Below, in pieces: positions 37,281-46,633 of a stretch of DNA of 64,000 bases (positions are counted from its first letter, which is position 1; every line of letters begins with the position of its first letter). The notes beneath the pieces were generated by a model. It had not been told where the DNA came from. It did no database searches and worked only from the letters and a program-made list of their open reading frames with translations. The stretch is from Paenibacillus foliorum (GTDB lineage Bacteria; Bacillota; Bacilli; Paenibacillales; NBRC-103111), in NCBI RefSeq assembly GCF_013141765.1, contig NZ_WHOD01000056.1:113414-177413 (forward strand), read 5' to 3'. Both the position numbers and the translations under genes were made by a program.

Positions 37281-38288
37281 CTACCATCCTGCATACAACT
37301 CTTCAAGATCATGCCAATTGTCAGTCAGCCAGATCATTTCCTCAGCAAAACGTTTGGGCGGTGCACTGAAATCGTCCATGCCTGGTTTTAACCACCAATG
37401 CGCCTCACGGCACCATAAAAGCTTCAAGGCTAGCGGCAATCGACCTCTCGGAAAAGGTCTTTCCTCCCTGTAGCCAGCAAGAAAAGCGGAAGCAGGTTCA
37501 ATACGAAGCTCTCCCATGTGCAAAGCGCAGGACAGAAGCACCCGAGCTATATCTATCTCCGGATATCCGAATTGGATGGTGTCGAAATCTACGAAGTGAA
37601 CCTCACTGTCTTCTTCGATAAGCATATTATCGACCCATAAATCCCAGTGCGCCCAGCCTGGTTCAAGTTCGCTAAATATCGATAAATCCAAGCACGACAG
37701 TAGCATTCCTTGCTTCTTGATAGCGCGGATAGCTTTCTCATTCGGGATGGCTAGATCCATCACTTTCTCCAGATTGGACCGCCATTTGTCTATCATTGTC
37801 GTCATTGAAGGTACCCAGATCACGCCCTCTGCTGGAAAGCTTGAAAGCAGGACATGCATTCGACCGGTAGCCTTCCCCAGCTTATGCATGGTCTCTGTGT
37901 CCACTAAGCCAGCTTGAAGCGGATGACCCGCAACGCGCTGCATGACCACATAGAAATGACCTGATGGGGATTGGAAAATGTACTCTCCATCCTGGCTCCA
38001 CACTCCAGGACATAAGCTCGCCTGGTCATGCAGCTGCTGCTGGAACGATAGCGAGCGTCCGATTTTGGCACGGCGGTCCGTATCTGTCAGTTGATACCGC
38101 TTGGGGTGGTAACATTTAACGAACAACTCCCCAGCATTGGTTGTAACGATCCACTTCATATTATATAAACCTAAAAAATTGGGTATATAGCTGTAAATTC
38201 GCAAGCTGAATAACTCGGCTAAATGCGCGAATACTTCTTCCCTCACCTCAGAATCATCCGTAACACGGGCTTCAACAACGCTTGTCAT
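37281..38288 (-). CDS. Phosphotransferase, aminoglycoside phosphotransferase/CotS-like kinase family
   Basis: This 335-residue protein has a protein-kinase-like fold. FVKCYHP holds the likely ATP lysine (K58), the Brenner-type motif HWDLWVDN (214-221) supplies the catalytic Asp and a metal-binding Asn, and VDFDT (D234) is the metal motif. The family includes aminoglycoside kinases, homoserine kinase II and spore coat CotS proteins. No specific substrate can be told, and there is no reason to call it a resistance gene. It stands alone, divergent from thrC. Confidence 0.8.
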   Translation of the reverse strand: MTSVVEARVTDDSEVREEVFAHLAELFSLRIYSYIPNFLGLYNMKWIVTTNAGELFVKCYHPKRYQLTDTDRRAKIGRSLSFQQQLHDQASLCPGVWSQDGEYIFQSPSGHFYVVMQRVAGHPLQAGLVDTETMHKLGKATGRMHVLLSSFPAEGVIWVPSMTTMIDKWRSNLEKVMDLAIPNEKAIRAIKKQGMLLSCLDLSIFSELEPGWAHWDLWVDNMLIEEDSEVHFVDFDTIQFGYPEIDIARVLLSCALHMGELRIEPASAFLAGYREERPFPRGRLPLALKLLWCREAHWWLKPGMDDFSAPPKRFAEEMIWLTDNWHDLEELYAGW

Positions 38289-38667
38289 TTAAGGATCACC
38301 TTTTTCCATATGGATAAATGAATTCGTATAGCCTTAAAAAGTTTGAGCGCTCACCTCAAAATTTTATAGAACTGGTGTTCCATAGTCAAACGCTGTGCCC
38401 GTTGATTCCATCCTTATAGATAAACCCGAAGCTACTTACAGGATATGGAATGATGCCTATTTGAGAAAGTGATCGGCTATGAATTTCTTACGATTTCTTT
38501 CTTTTTCACCGTTTTTCAAAAAAATGTACAATCCATTCTATAATCCGAATTCCCTTTCAGAGCCCAGTAGTTAATGCGAGCCTATTCGACGCTATCCATT
38601 TTAATTAAGTATTGGTGACATTTTGTGATACACTTCTTCATGATGACTACAGCGTCAAGTTTAGGGG
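38289..38667. other. Intergenic region without recognisable gene
   Basis: This divergent region lies between the phosphotransferase gene and thrC. It is AT-rich with several stops in all frames. I see no RNA motif, repeat or convincing protein; it should hold the promoter of the phosphotransferase gene. Confidence 0.5.
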
Positions 38668-38697
38668 TCGACCACTAGCCTCTAAATTTGTTACAAT
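38668..38697 (+). promoter_or_regulatory. Candidate promoter of thrC
   Basis: TCGACC at 38668 and TACAAT at 38692 are spaced by 18 nt and resemble -35 and -10 boxes. They lie 34 nt before the thrC start. Confidence 0.4.
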
Positions 38698-38730
38698 GGG
38701 AATAATTCAGTTGCACAAGGAGCGCATAAA

Positions 38731-40119
38731 ATGAAATATATCAGCACACGGGGACAGGTAGCCCCTATAGGCTTTATCGACGCGATTCTGATGGGACTTG
38801 CCGATGACGGCGGCTTGCTAGTACCTGAGCAGTTGCCTCAGCTGTCGGACGACACCCTTAAACAATGGCAGCAGCTCACATATCAGGAGCTTGCACTTGA
38901 GATTTTCTCCTTATTTGTAAATAATGAAATTCCGCGGGAGGATCTGAAGAAGCTTGTCGATGACAGCTATTCAACATTCCGACACGAGGAAGTAACGCCG
39001 GTACACCAGATCAATGAAGGTCTATATGTGTTGGAGCTGTTCCATGGCCCGACATTCGCCTTCAAGGATGTAGCGCTGCAATTTCTAGGCAATCTGTATT
39101 CATATATCTCCCGTAAAAATAACTCCATCATTCATATTCTTGGAGCGACCTCAGGTGACACCGGCGCTTCAGCGATCGAGGGCGTGCGCGGCAAAGAAGG
39201 AATCCGCATTTGTATTTTGCATCCTCACCAGAAGGTGAGCAAGGTACAGGAGCTTCAGATGACAACAGTCTGCGACAGCAATGTGCTGAACCTCTCTGTA
39301 GAAGGAACCTTCGATGACTGCCAGCGTATCATTAAAGAATTGTTCGCTGACGTAGACTTTAAGCATCAGTACCATCTGCGCGCCATCAATTCGATCAACA
39401 TTGCCCGAATTCTCGCACAAACTGTGTATTACTTCTATGCCTACTTCCAGTTGGCAAACAAAGGGCAAGCCGAGAAGATCAGCTTCAGCGTACCGACAGG
39501 CAACTTCGGTGATATTTTTGCCGGTTACCTAGCTCAGAAAATGGGTCTTCCCATTCACAAGCTCATTTTGGCGACTAACGAGAACAACATCTTGGCGCGC
39601 TTCGTGAACGAAGGCTTGTATCAACCGGGGGCTTTCCGAGGAACATACAGTCCATCCATGGACATTCAAGTGGCAAGCAACTTCGAACGTTACTTGTTCT
39701 ACCTGTATGAAGGAGACGCCGCTACTGTAACTTCTCTCATGTCACAGTTCAAGGCAGAAGGCCGCATCGTTATTCCAGAAGATCTGTTGAAACGCGTACA
39801 AGCTGATTTCTCCGCTTACAGTGTGGACAACGAGGATTGCCTAAACACAATCCAAGAATACTACGAGAAGCATGGCTATCTGCTGGATCCTCATACCGCC
39901 TGCGGCGTAGCAGCATCCGATAAGCTTGCAGCTGACGGTGAAGTAACGGTCGCACTTTCGACCGCCCATCCGGCCAAGTTCGACGAGTCCATCCAGCTCC
40001 GCAACATTAGCCAGACTTATCCGGAGCAGATCCAAGCTCTGTTTGATAAACCGCAAAACCAAATCGTAGTTGACGGAACTAACGAAGAAATAAAGAAACA
40101 GCTATTGACGTTTTTTTAA
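38731..40119 (+). CDS. thrC: Threonine synthase
   Basis: This 462-residue PLP enzyme converts O-phosphohomoserine to threonine. It is the long form typical of enteric bacteria and many others, with N-terminal MKYISTRGQVAPIGFIDAIL and the PLP lysine K112 in HGPTFAFKDVALQF. SFSVPTGNFGDIFAGYLAQK is the phosphate-binding block. AAGGAG lies 8 nt before the ATG. It is a single-gene unit closed by a strong terminator. No homoserine dehydrogenase or kinase gene is adjacent. Confidence 0.96.
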   Translation: MKYISTRGQVAPIGFIDAILMGLADDGGLLVPEQLPQLSDDTLKQWQQLTYQELALEIFSLFVNNEIPREDLKKLVDDSYSTFRHEEVTPVHQINEGLYVLELFHGPTFAFKDVALQFLGNLYSYISRKNNSIIHILGATSGDTGASAIEGVRGKEGIRICILHPHQKVSKVQELQMTTVCDSNVLNLSVEGTFDDCQRIIKELFADVDFKHQYHLRAINSINIARILAQTVYYFYAYFQLANKGQAEKISFSVPTGNFGDIFAGYLAQKMGLPIHKLILATNENNILARFVNEGLYQPGAFRGTYSPSMDIQVASNFERYLFYLYEGDAATVTSLMSQFKAEGRIVIPEDLLKRVQADFSAYSVDNEDCLNTIQEYYEKHGYLLDPHTACGVAASDKLAADGEVTVALSTAHPAKFDESIQLRNISQTYPEQIQALFDKPQNQIVVDGTNEEIKKQLLTFF

Positions 40120-40126
40120 TCTAATA

Positions 40127-40174
40127 AAAGAACGGCTCTGTTCGCATCCATTGCGACAGAGCCGTTCTTTTTAT
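40127..40174 (+). terminator. Strong intrinsic terminator of thrC
   Basis: A perfect 15-bp stem (40127-40141 with 40156-40170) ends in a short T run. It starts 7 nt after the thrC stop. Confidence 0.9.
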
Positions 40175-40231
40175 TTCGTCTTTTCCAACCCTATTAGTTG
40201 AACACAGCGCTCATGCAGGCAAATTAGATAG

Positions 40232-41374
40232 TTACTGTCGATGCAGCTTTACACTCAAAACGAGCCCCACCGCCAGCATGTTCGTCAAAAGCGAGCTGCC
40301 ACCGTAACTGACGAAAGGTAGCGCAATCCCCGTTAAGGGCATGAGGCCGATATGCATCGCTATATTTTCAAATATTTGCAAGGAGAACATCGAAATGACG
40401 CCAATAATTAAATATCGCCCTTCTATATCCTTAGTATCAATGGAAATCCGAACCATCCGGTAGATGAAGAAAAAATAAACCATCAGCAATACGGAGCAGC
40501 CCAAAAATCCGAATTCCTCTCCGATCACGACAAAAATGGAATCCGCATAGCTATACGGTATGAAGCCTCCACGAATAAATAACCCGTTAAGGTAGCCCTC
40601 TCCGCTTAATTGTCCGGTGCCAATAGCACGAATGGAGTTAACGACATGCCAGCTTCGATCTGGATCTGACAGAGGATCAAGAAACGTTTGAATGCGCTGG
40701 AGCTGGTGAGGCTTAACAATTGCGGAAAACATCTCAAAATGGAAGAAATAGAGCAAGACAATTCCTGCAATCGCCGCAAATGCAAATAAAATGCCTGTGA
40801 GGATATGCTTCCACTGCATATTTCCAACCCACAGTATCCCGACAAACACACATATAAATACGATGGAAGTGCCCAAATCTGGCTGCTTCAGCACCATGTA
40901 AAAAGGGATTCCTACTATGAGCGCAGCGGGAATCAATTCATTCCATATCCGAATCGGCTGTCCGTCACGTTTTTTCAGCCAATTGGACAAAGCCATAATC
41001 AGGAATAGCTTCATGATCTCCGATGGTTGAAAAGCCTGTCCTCCTAGTGAAAGCCAGCGCTGAGACCCGTTAATTTGCATACCATTAAAGGAAACAAGGA
41101 GCAGCAGCAAAATGCCGATGCCATAAAAAATATAGGAAAAACGGTGAATCAGAACACGGTAATCCAGCAAACTCAATCCGATCATGGGGATGAATAAAAT
41201 TCCAAAAGTGATCAGATTGTTCTTATACAAGCCTTCATAACTAGTTTCAAAGGTAGCGCTGTAAATAACAACCGTGCTGAGAACTAAAAAAATGATTAAA
41301 ATAAACAGGATCGGCACATCCAGTTGTTTGAGCTTATAAAGCAAGATATTCAAATCCTCTCTAGCTTGTAACAC
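40232..41374 (-). CDS. SEDS peptidoglycan glycosyltransferase, RodA/FtsW family
   Basis: This 380-residue protein has about ten transmembrane segments. It carries SEDS blocks QPDLGTSIVFI, GTGQLSGEGYL, FAVIGEEFGFLG-like FVVIGEEFGFLGCSV, and the terminal GIALPFVSYGGSSLLTNM. These enzymes polymerise glycan strands with a class B PBP partner. RQHNQ-like features do not allow a safe choice between elongation (RodA) and other roles, though RodA is favoured. A BcrC-type phosphatase gene and a second SEDS gene lie upstream on the same strand. Confidence 0.9.
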   Translation of the reverse strand: MLQAREDLNILLYKLKQLDVPILFILIIFLVLSTVVIYSATFETSYEGLYKNNLITFGILFIPMIGLSLLDYRVLIHRFSYIFYGIGILLLLLVSFNGMQINGSQRWLSLGGQAFQPSEIMKLFLIMALSNWLKKRDGQPIRIWNELIPAALIVGIPFYMVLKQPDLGTSIVFICVFVGILWVGNMQWKHILTGILFAFAAIAGIVLLYFFHFEMFSAIVKPHQLQRIQTFLDPLSDPDRSWHVVNSIRAIGTGQLSGEGYLNGLFIRGGFIPYSYADSIFVVIGEEFGFLGCSVLLMVYFFFIYRMVRISIDTKDIEGRYLIIGVISMFSLQIFENIAMHIGLMPLTGIALPFVSYGGSSLLTNMLAVGLVLSVKLHRQ

Positions 41375-41413
41375 TGCATATGGAGAACACTTTTATGATC
41401 GTTATACACCGCA

Positions 41414-42028
41414 TCATTTGGTTAACTGCCGCGGGTTCTTGCCAATACGTGTGAGTATCCTCGTCTCAAGCCGTTCATACAAGCGAACAAGCGAAACCAG
41501 CTTATTTTGGGCCCAAGCCCATCTGCTGACAATTATACGAATGACAATCGCGCATAAAATGCCATTAATCATGCCACCTACAATGTCCAGCGGATAGTGG
41601 ACCCCGACCCATACTCTGGAGAACGACACACAGGATGCCAAGAGGAACAGAACCAATCCCATCGGCTTACGGTACAGCAGAAGGACTGCTGCAATAACGA
41701 ATGTGCCGGTTGCATGGTTGCTCGGAAAAGAAGCGGTAGCTTGATGAGCAATCAGTTGGATCACATCATGCTCCACAAAAGGGCGCTCGCGGAATAAGAA
41801 AATTCCACACAATTTGCTGACGCCAAACGCTGCGCAGGACGCCACGAACGTTTCCAGAACCATCAGTCGATTTCGTTCCGATCGTGTAAGCCCGTACGCC
41901 AGCAAACCGAGAACGAATAGGTAAACCGCTTGCTCCGCAAAAAAACGCATCAGCAGGTAGATGAAGCTGTCTTTACCAGCTGTTAGATTGATAAATTGAA
42001 AGATTCGGTAGTCGATTTCCGTTAACAT
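41414..42028 (-). CDS. Undecaprenyl-diphosphate phosphatase, BcrC/PAP2 type
   Basis: This PAP2-superfamily membrane protein has about 204 residues. The three phosphatase motifs are visible: KLCGIFLFRERPF, SFPSNHATGTF, and SRVWVGVHYPLDIVGG. The start MLTEIDYRIFQFINLTAG resembles BcrC. The ATG at 42028 is chosen for AAGGAG at 9-nt spacing. It recycles the lipid carrier of peptidoglycan synthesis and can give bacitracin resistance. It lies between two SEDS genes, which fits cell-wall work. Confidence 0.87.
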   Translation of the reverse strand: MLTEIDYRIFQFINLTAGKDSFIYLLMRFFAEQAVYLFVLGLLAYGLTRSERNRLMVLETFVASCAAFGVSKLCGIFLFRERPFVEHDVIQLIAHQATASFPSNHATGTFVIAAVLLLYRKPMGLVLFLLASCVSFSRVWVGVHYPLDIVGGMINGILCAIVIRIIVSRWAWAQNKLVSLVRLYERLETRILTRIGKNPRQLTK

Positions 42029-42110
42029 GAATCTGCGCTCCTTCACTTGTGTTAAAGTACATCAATTTTCATCTAGGGTTAGTTTAAGCCCATGCTGCAA
42101 GCTGATGTCA

Positions 42111-43202
42111 TTACTGTTGATCTCGGGAAATACTTAATAACATACCGGTGCTTGCCATGCAAAGAATTAATGAGGAACCGCCATAGCTTGTAAATGGAAG
42201 CGGAACTCCCGTAATTGGCAAACTACCGGTAACGGCACCGAGATTAAGCAGTGCCTGAATGGAGATCATCGCAACGATACCCATCGCCAGCAGAACGCCA
42301 AATGCTTCCTGACACCGGACGGCCGCCAAACACCCACGCCATACAAAGAGTATGAAGATCAGGATGAACAGCCCACACCCGACAAATCCCCATTCCTCTC
42401 CAATTATGGCGAAAATAAAGTCAGTATGCGCTTCCGGCAAGTATAAAAATTTCTGAACGCTTCCCCCAAGCCCTGTGCCCATAAGCCCGCCATGCCCTAA
42501 AGCATAGAGCGACTGCACCAGCTGATAGCCAGAATCGGTAGGGTTATCGAAAGGATTCATATATGAAGTAATCCGTTTCAGCCGATAACTTTTACTTACA
42601 GCCAAATAAATGAACAGCGGAACCAGTCCCAAACTGAGCATGAGCAGGTGGCGCCAATTAAAACCGCCAATCAAAATAATCGTCCCCACTATAAAAAGCA
42701 AGATCAGCGCGGTCCCAAAATCCGGCTGCAGCATGATAAGCAGGAAGATAACACCGACCACGATCAGGATGGGCAGTAATCCTTTCTTGAATAGGCGGGT
42801 CTTGTCACCTTTTTTGCTAATGAGCGCAGACAAATAGATGATGAGCGACAATTTGGTGAATTCAGCCGGTTGAAGGGTGAGTCCGCCCACCATAAACCAT
42901 CTCCTCGCTCCATTGACGGACGTTCCGACTATTAATACAGAAACGAGCAGCAGTAGCGAAATCAGCAAAAGGTAAGGTGCTGTTTTTTGCCAAAACGGAT
43001 ACGGGATGCCTATAAACAAAAACATAAAGCCTAATCCGATAAACGCAAATAGGCTCTGCTTATAAACGTAGTACGTAGGTATATTGTATTTAAATACAGC
43101 CAATGGCGAGCTAGCGCTAAATATCATAACAAGACCAAAGCCGACTAGCATCACGGTTACGATAAGCAACAAAAAATCCAAGCGCCCTCTTTTGCCATTC
43201 AT
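42111..43202 (-). CDS. SEDS peptidoglycan glycosyltransferase, FtsW/SpoVE family
   Basis: This 363-residue polytopic membrane protein has the SEDS blocks LQPDFGTALILLF, ALGHGGLMGTGLGGSVQKF (GTGLGGS is typical of FtsW and SpoVE), FAIIGEEWGFVG and PLPFTSYGGSS. FtsW is more likely than RodA by the GTGLGGS block. A role in division or in the spore cortex cannot be decided. It is 82 nt upstream of the phosphatase gene. Confidence 0.9.
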   Translation of the reverse strand: MNGKRGRLDFLLLIVTVMLVGFGLVMIFSASSPLAVFKYNIPTYYVYKQSLFAFIGLGFMFLFIGIPYPFWQKTAPYLLLISLLLLVSVLIVGTSVNGARRWFMVGGLTLQPAEFTKLSLIIYLSALISKKGDKTRLFKKGLLPILIVVGVIFLLIMLQPDFGTALILLFIVGTIILIGGFNWRHLLMLSLGLVPLFIYLAVSKSYRLKRITSYMNPFDNPTDSGYQLVQSLYALGHGGLMGTGLGGSVQKFLYLPEAHTDFIFAIIGEEWGFVGCGLFILIFILFVWRGCLAAVRCQEAFGVLLAMGIVAMISIQALLNLGAVTGSLPITGVPLPFTSYGGSSLILCMASTGMLLSISRDQQ

Positions 43203-43280
43203 ATTTGTGAGGCACCTCCTAAAAGCAGCATCACCGAATAGCTGGGCGATCTACTGCCGGTCCTGTCTTAGGTGATCCGG

Positions 43281-43838
43281 CTACTTATGCGCTTGGCCCG
43301 GGATTTTGTCCAATTGGAGGGGATTGTCGTACCCTTTTTTGCCCCTTAGCTTTAATGCGTTATTTCTCCATTCATAAATGTCCATTCCAGTGCCTCCAGC
43401 ACCCAGAGACCACCCTAACATAATCTCGGAAGTACCGTCCCCGTTGAGATCAGCAAGCTGGACATAATCGACTCCGTAACCAAGGCCATTTGCATCGCCA
43501 ACGATCCTCCATACCGCATTCTGCTGCTTCAACAGCGAAGCCTTAATCATTTTTTCGTGGAGAGAGCTTTCCTCATACACAACCACAGCTTCATCGACTC
43601 CGTCACCGTCCACGTCTCCGAATGAAGCGACTTGACTTTCATTGCCATGGTGCGGTATCAGCAGCCGGGCTCCGTCAGGAAGTAAGGCTTGGAGCGTTGT
43701 GCGGAAATTGTCCTTCGGGAAGCTTCCTTCTGTGGCTGGGGGCTTGATCAAATCGATGGGAGCTGCTGGCATTCCGCACCCGGTTGTTATCCATAATGCC
43801 GTTAAGATCATTCCTGCCCTAAGCGGTTTGCTGAGCAT
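43281..43838 (-). CDS. Lipoprotein with FG-GAP/VCBS-like calcium-binding repeats
   Basis: This 185-residue protein has a lipobox ending in TTGC (C21) and two repeats with calcium-type loops, DVDGDGVDEAVVVYE and DLNGDGTSEIMLGWS. The ATG at 43838 has GAGAGG at 8-nt spacing; the longer frame would begin with GTG at 43859. It lies just downstream of a two-component system on the same strand and may be its target or a co-sensor. The function is not known. Confidence 0.75.
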   Translation of the reverse strand: MLSKPLRAGMILTALWITTGCGMPAAPIDLIKPPATEGSFPKDNFRTTLQALLPDGARLLIPHHGNESQVASFGDVDGDGVDEAVVVYEESSLHEKMIKASLLKQQNAVWRIVGDANGLGYGVDYVQLADLNGDGTSEIMLGWSLGAGGTGMDIYEWRNNALKLRGKKGYDNPLQLDKIPGQAHK

Positions 43839-43930
43839 TCGTTTCGCCTCTCTTGTCACGAGCCTGTTTTTTATTCTATAGGGTTAAGAAGCAGAAAGGG
43901 TTATGAAAAAGTTAAAATTAGCTCCAAGCC

Positions 43931-45316
43931 TTATACTGGAATCCTAATTTCGACTATTGTACCCTTTCCAACACGGCTGTCTATTTTTAACTGCCCGCCA
44001 TGCAGCTTAATAATTTGCTCAGATATGGACAGACCAATGCCGCTTCCTGGGGTATGGCTGCTTCCTTTGAAAAACTTTTGGAAAACATGCTCCAAATCCT
44101 GCTCCGCAATGCCTGATCCTGTATCCTCAACGGTTATCATGATCTGTTCTTGAGTTGAGCAGGCATGAAGCTTAATGGCTCCACCAGGTTCTGTAAACTT
44201 AAGCGCGTTATCGATCAAATTAATGAGCACCTGTTTCAAACGGTTTTCGTCGGCTTGAAGGAGAGGGAGGGGAGCGTCGGTCTGGACCTCCAATGAAATA
44301 CCCTGACGCGCAGCCCTTGGAGCTAATTGTTTGCCGATATGGTGAAGCAAATCTCCGATCTGAAGAGGGGCGCAGCTTAGCATCAGTCGTCCGTTATCGA
44401 TTTTGGAAAAATCAAGCAGCTCATCCACAAGCCGTGTCAGCCTGTCACTTTCGGCCTCGATAATATCCAGCCCTTCCATGAGATCGACCTTCCCGTCCTC
44501 GGAGTCGGATTTCAGTGTTATCGCCCAGCCTTTAATTGAAGTCAGCGGGGTGCGCAGTTCGTGGGAGACCGATGAAATAAAATCATTTTTAAGTCGCTCG
44601 TTGCGCCGGATTTTGGCTGCCATCATCGTCAAAATATCCGCTAATGTCCCAAGCTCGTCCTGATACCGTTTCCTTACAGATACTGTAAAGTCGCCTTCCG
44701 CCATTTTTTCCGCCGCTAGCTTAAGCTCTGTGATCGGGCCGGTTATCGTTCTTGAAACAAGGATGCCGAGAACGGCGACGATTACTACAACAACAAGACC
44801 GGCCGCAATAAAAATAGCCGAAATTTGGTTGACCGTTGTGTTCGTATCGGTTAGGGAGGTTATGAACCGAACAACCCCAACAATGGTATCGTTTGCCTGT
44901 AACGGATAAGATACGGCCAGAATAGCTTCATGCGTGAGGGGATCATATCCTCTCCAAGATCCTGTATGTCCGCTAAATGCTTCCTGCACATCCTGAAAAG
45001 CCGTTTCATGGACATCAGCGCGCAAACCCGTGGAGTCTTGAAGTAGCTGCCCGGATGAACCGATGATCTGAACCTGCGCGGTGGAATGCTGCGAAAATCC
45101 TTTTAATAACCTTTCCGACTGCTTCTCCAAGTCCTCATCTGCAAAATATTGATTAAAAAAAGTAGCAGACAGCTCCGCTTGATTCATCATAATCCGTTCT
45201 ATATTGTGATAATAATAGTACCTGACGAAAAAGATAAGAAATAGCTCTAAGATCAACACCGTGATCAAAATGACTATAAGATAGCTTCCGACTAATCTTT
45301 TCTGGATTCCAAGCAA
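43931..45316 (-). CDS. Sensor histidine kinase with HAMP domain
   Basis: This 461-residue kinase has transmembrane segments at about 11-31 and 165-187 around an extracellular domain, then HAMP (about 188-240), HisKA with H252 in SSVSHELRTPLTSIKGW, and an ATPase domain (NLIDNALKFT, DTGSGI, GSGIGLSI). Translation starts with TTG behind AAAGGA at 8-nt spacing, right after the response regulator stop. It resembles the ResE/PhoR/WalK class. The signal is unknown. Confidence 0.92.
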   Translation of the reverse strand: MLGIQKRLVGSYLIVILITVLILELFLIFFVRYYYYHNIERIMMNQAELSATFFNQYFADEDLEKQSERLLKGFSQHSTAQVQIIGSSGQLLQDSTGLRADVHETAFQDVQEAFSGHTGSWRGYDPLTHEAILAVSYPLQANDTIVGVVRFITSLTDTNTTVNQISAIFIAAGLVVVVIVAVLGILVSRTITGPITELKLAAEKMAEGDFTVSVRKRYQDELGTLADILTMMAAKIRRNERLKNDFISSVSHELRTPLTSIKGWAITLKSDSEDGKVDLMEGLDIIEAESDRLTRLVDELLDFSKIDNGRLMLSCAPLQIGDLLHHIGKQLAPRAARQGISLEVQTDAPLPLLQADENRLKQVLINLIDNALKFTEPGGAIKLHACSTQEQIMITVEDTGSGIAEQDLEHVFQKFFKGSSHTPGSGIGLSISEQIIKLHGGQLKIDSRVGKGTIVEIRIPV

Positions 45317-45317
45317 T

Positions 45318-46022
45318 TCAATCGTCCTTTCTCCAACGGTATCCCAGACCCCAGACGGTTTCGATCAGCTGCGGTTTGGAGCTGTCGTCTTCAAGCTTCT
45401 CCCGCAGTTTGCGGACATGGACATCCACCGTTTTAGTGTCACCGACGAAATCCTCTCCCCATACCAGGTTGAGCAGTTCATTTCTGGATAACGCTATATT
45501 TGGATTTTCTACAAATACTCTGACCAGTTGGTATTCCTTAGGCGTTACTTCTATTAAACAGTCATGTTTAAATAACTGATTCGAATCCAGATCTATCCGG
45601 ATCGGACGGGACCAAAGCACTTTTCTGTGCCGTTTCTCCACATATTGCGTCCGGCGCAGCACCGTTCGAATTCGGGCTACAAGCTCTAAAGGATTAAACG
45701 GCTTAACGATATAATCGTCGGCACCGAGTCCAAGACCTTTTATTTTATCCATATCCTGGCCGCGTGCAGTTATAATAATAATGACAATGTCGGGATCGAT
45801 TTCCCTCAGCATCCTGCAAATTTCAAATCCATCCATATCCGGAAGCATGAGATCAAGCACGATAACATCAGGTCGATTTAAGGCTATATGTTGAAGGGCT
45901 TGCCTGCCTAGAGCAGCCTCAGAGACTTCAAATCCGTTTCTTTCCAAATTGATGGCCACAAAACGTCTGATATGGTTATCATCTTCAATAATAAGTACTT
46001 GGTTGCGGTATCCCGTTTCCAT
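45318..46022 (-). CDS. Response regulator, OmpR family
   Basis: This 234-residue protein has a receiver domain (E13, D14, D15 region, phosphorylation site D57 in VIVLDLMLPDMDG, and K of the IVKPF block) and an OmpR-type winged helix ending in VDVHVRKLREKL and IETVWGLGYRWR. The ATG at 46022 is used, with AAGGAGG just before it, not the upstream frame to 46121. It is coupled with the kinase gene. The promoter should lie in the 46-kb intergenic region. Confidence 0.93.
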   Translation of the reverse strand: METGYRNQVLIIEDDNHIRRFVAINLERNGFEVSEAALGRQALQHIALNRPDVIVLDLMLPDMDGFEICRMLREIDPDIVIIIITARGQDMDKIKGLGLGADDYIVKPFNPLELVARIRTVLRRTQYVEKRHRKVLWSRPIRIDLDSNQLFKHDCLIEVTPKEYQLVRVFVENPNIALSRNELLNLVWGEDFVGDTKTVDVHVRKLREKLEDDSSKPQLIETVWGLGYRWRKDD

Positions 46023-46280
46023 AAATGCCTCCTTAAGCATGACAAATCCGTTCTCGTGATAATACCATACGCAGCGCTGCAACGCATAAAAAGCCTGATT
46101 TCCCTGCCAGGAACTTTCCATTGGGGCAGCGAGCTTGTGGGATAAGACTCCTTGATATAAAAAAAGAGCTGCCTAATCTGTACCACTTACATTTGTGCGT
46201 TTTCAAGGGAAGGATGTGAGCTTCCGGAAGAAGTTACTTTATGCTCTTGCCTGCTCCTGCGGAACGTCAATCCCTTATTT

Positions 46281-46424
46281 GCCTCGCACTCCTCGAATTC
46301 ATGAATTCGAGGAAGTACGAGGCGCTATTTCACCAAAACTGGGGTAAATCCCCCTCCATTCAAGCAAATAAGTGATCGTACTTCCGTTTCACTTGAATGA
46401 TCACGTGTGCAATTCAAAATAGCG
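46281..46424. other. Multi-hairpin intergenic element
   Basis: A near-perfect palindrome (46281-46323, about 20 pairs, core CGAATTCATGAATTCG) is followed by a nested set of complementary arms. CGCTATTT (46323-46330) pairs with AAATAGCG (46417-46424), GGGG (46341) with CCCC (46350) across a 5-nt loop, and CATTCAAG (46357-46364) with CTTGAATG (46392-46399). No open frame is present. It may be a structured RNA or a palindromic repeat unit. Confidence 0.45.
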
Positions 46425-46517
46425 AATCCACGTTCCCTATGCCTGCAAAGGAGCACAATAGATAAAACGGTAGGTATTTATGAGAATCCCCCATTACCTT
46501 ATCCATAATATGGGTTA

Positions 46518-46563
46518 TAAAAAAGAACCCTCAATTCCACTTTAACAGTAGGATTGAAGGTTC
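46518..46563 (-). terminator. Intrinsic terminator of ileS
   Basis: GAACCCTCAATTCC and GGATTGAAGGTTC form a stem of about 13 pairs (46525-46563), followed by a T-rich run on the minus strand. It lies about 70 nt after the ileS stop. Confidence 0.85.
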
Positions 46564-46633
46564 ATTTGCACATTTTATGAGATACACTCACTTGGGTTTG
46601 CCCTTTTGGGATAGCCCCACTATAAATTTATTT

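Noticed and set aside
37281..38288. Aminoglycoside resistance gene
   Set aside because: Only general kinase-fold motifs are shared; the same family holds many housekeeping and spore coat proteins.
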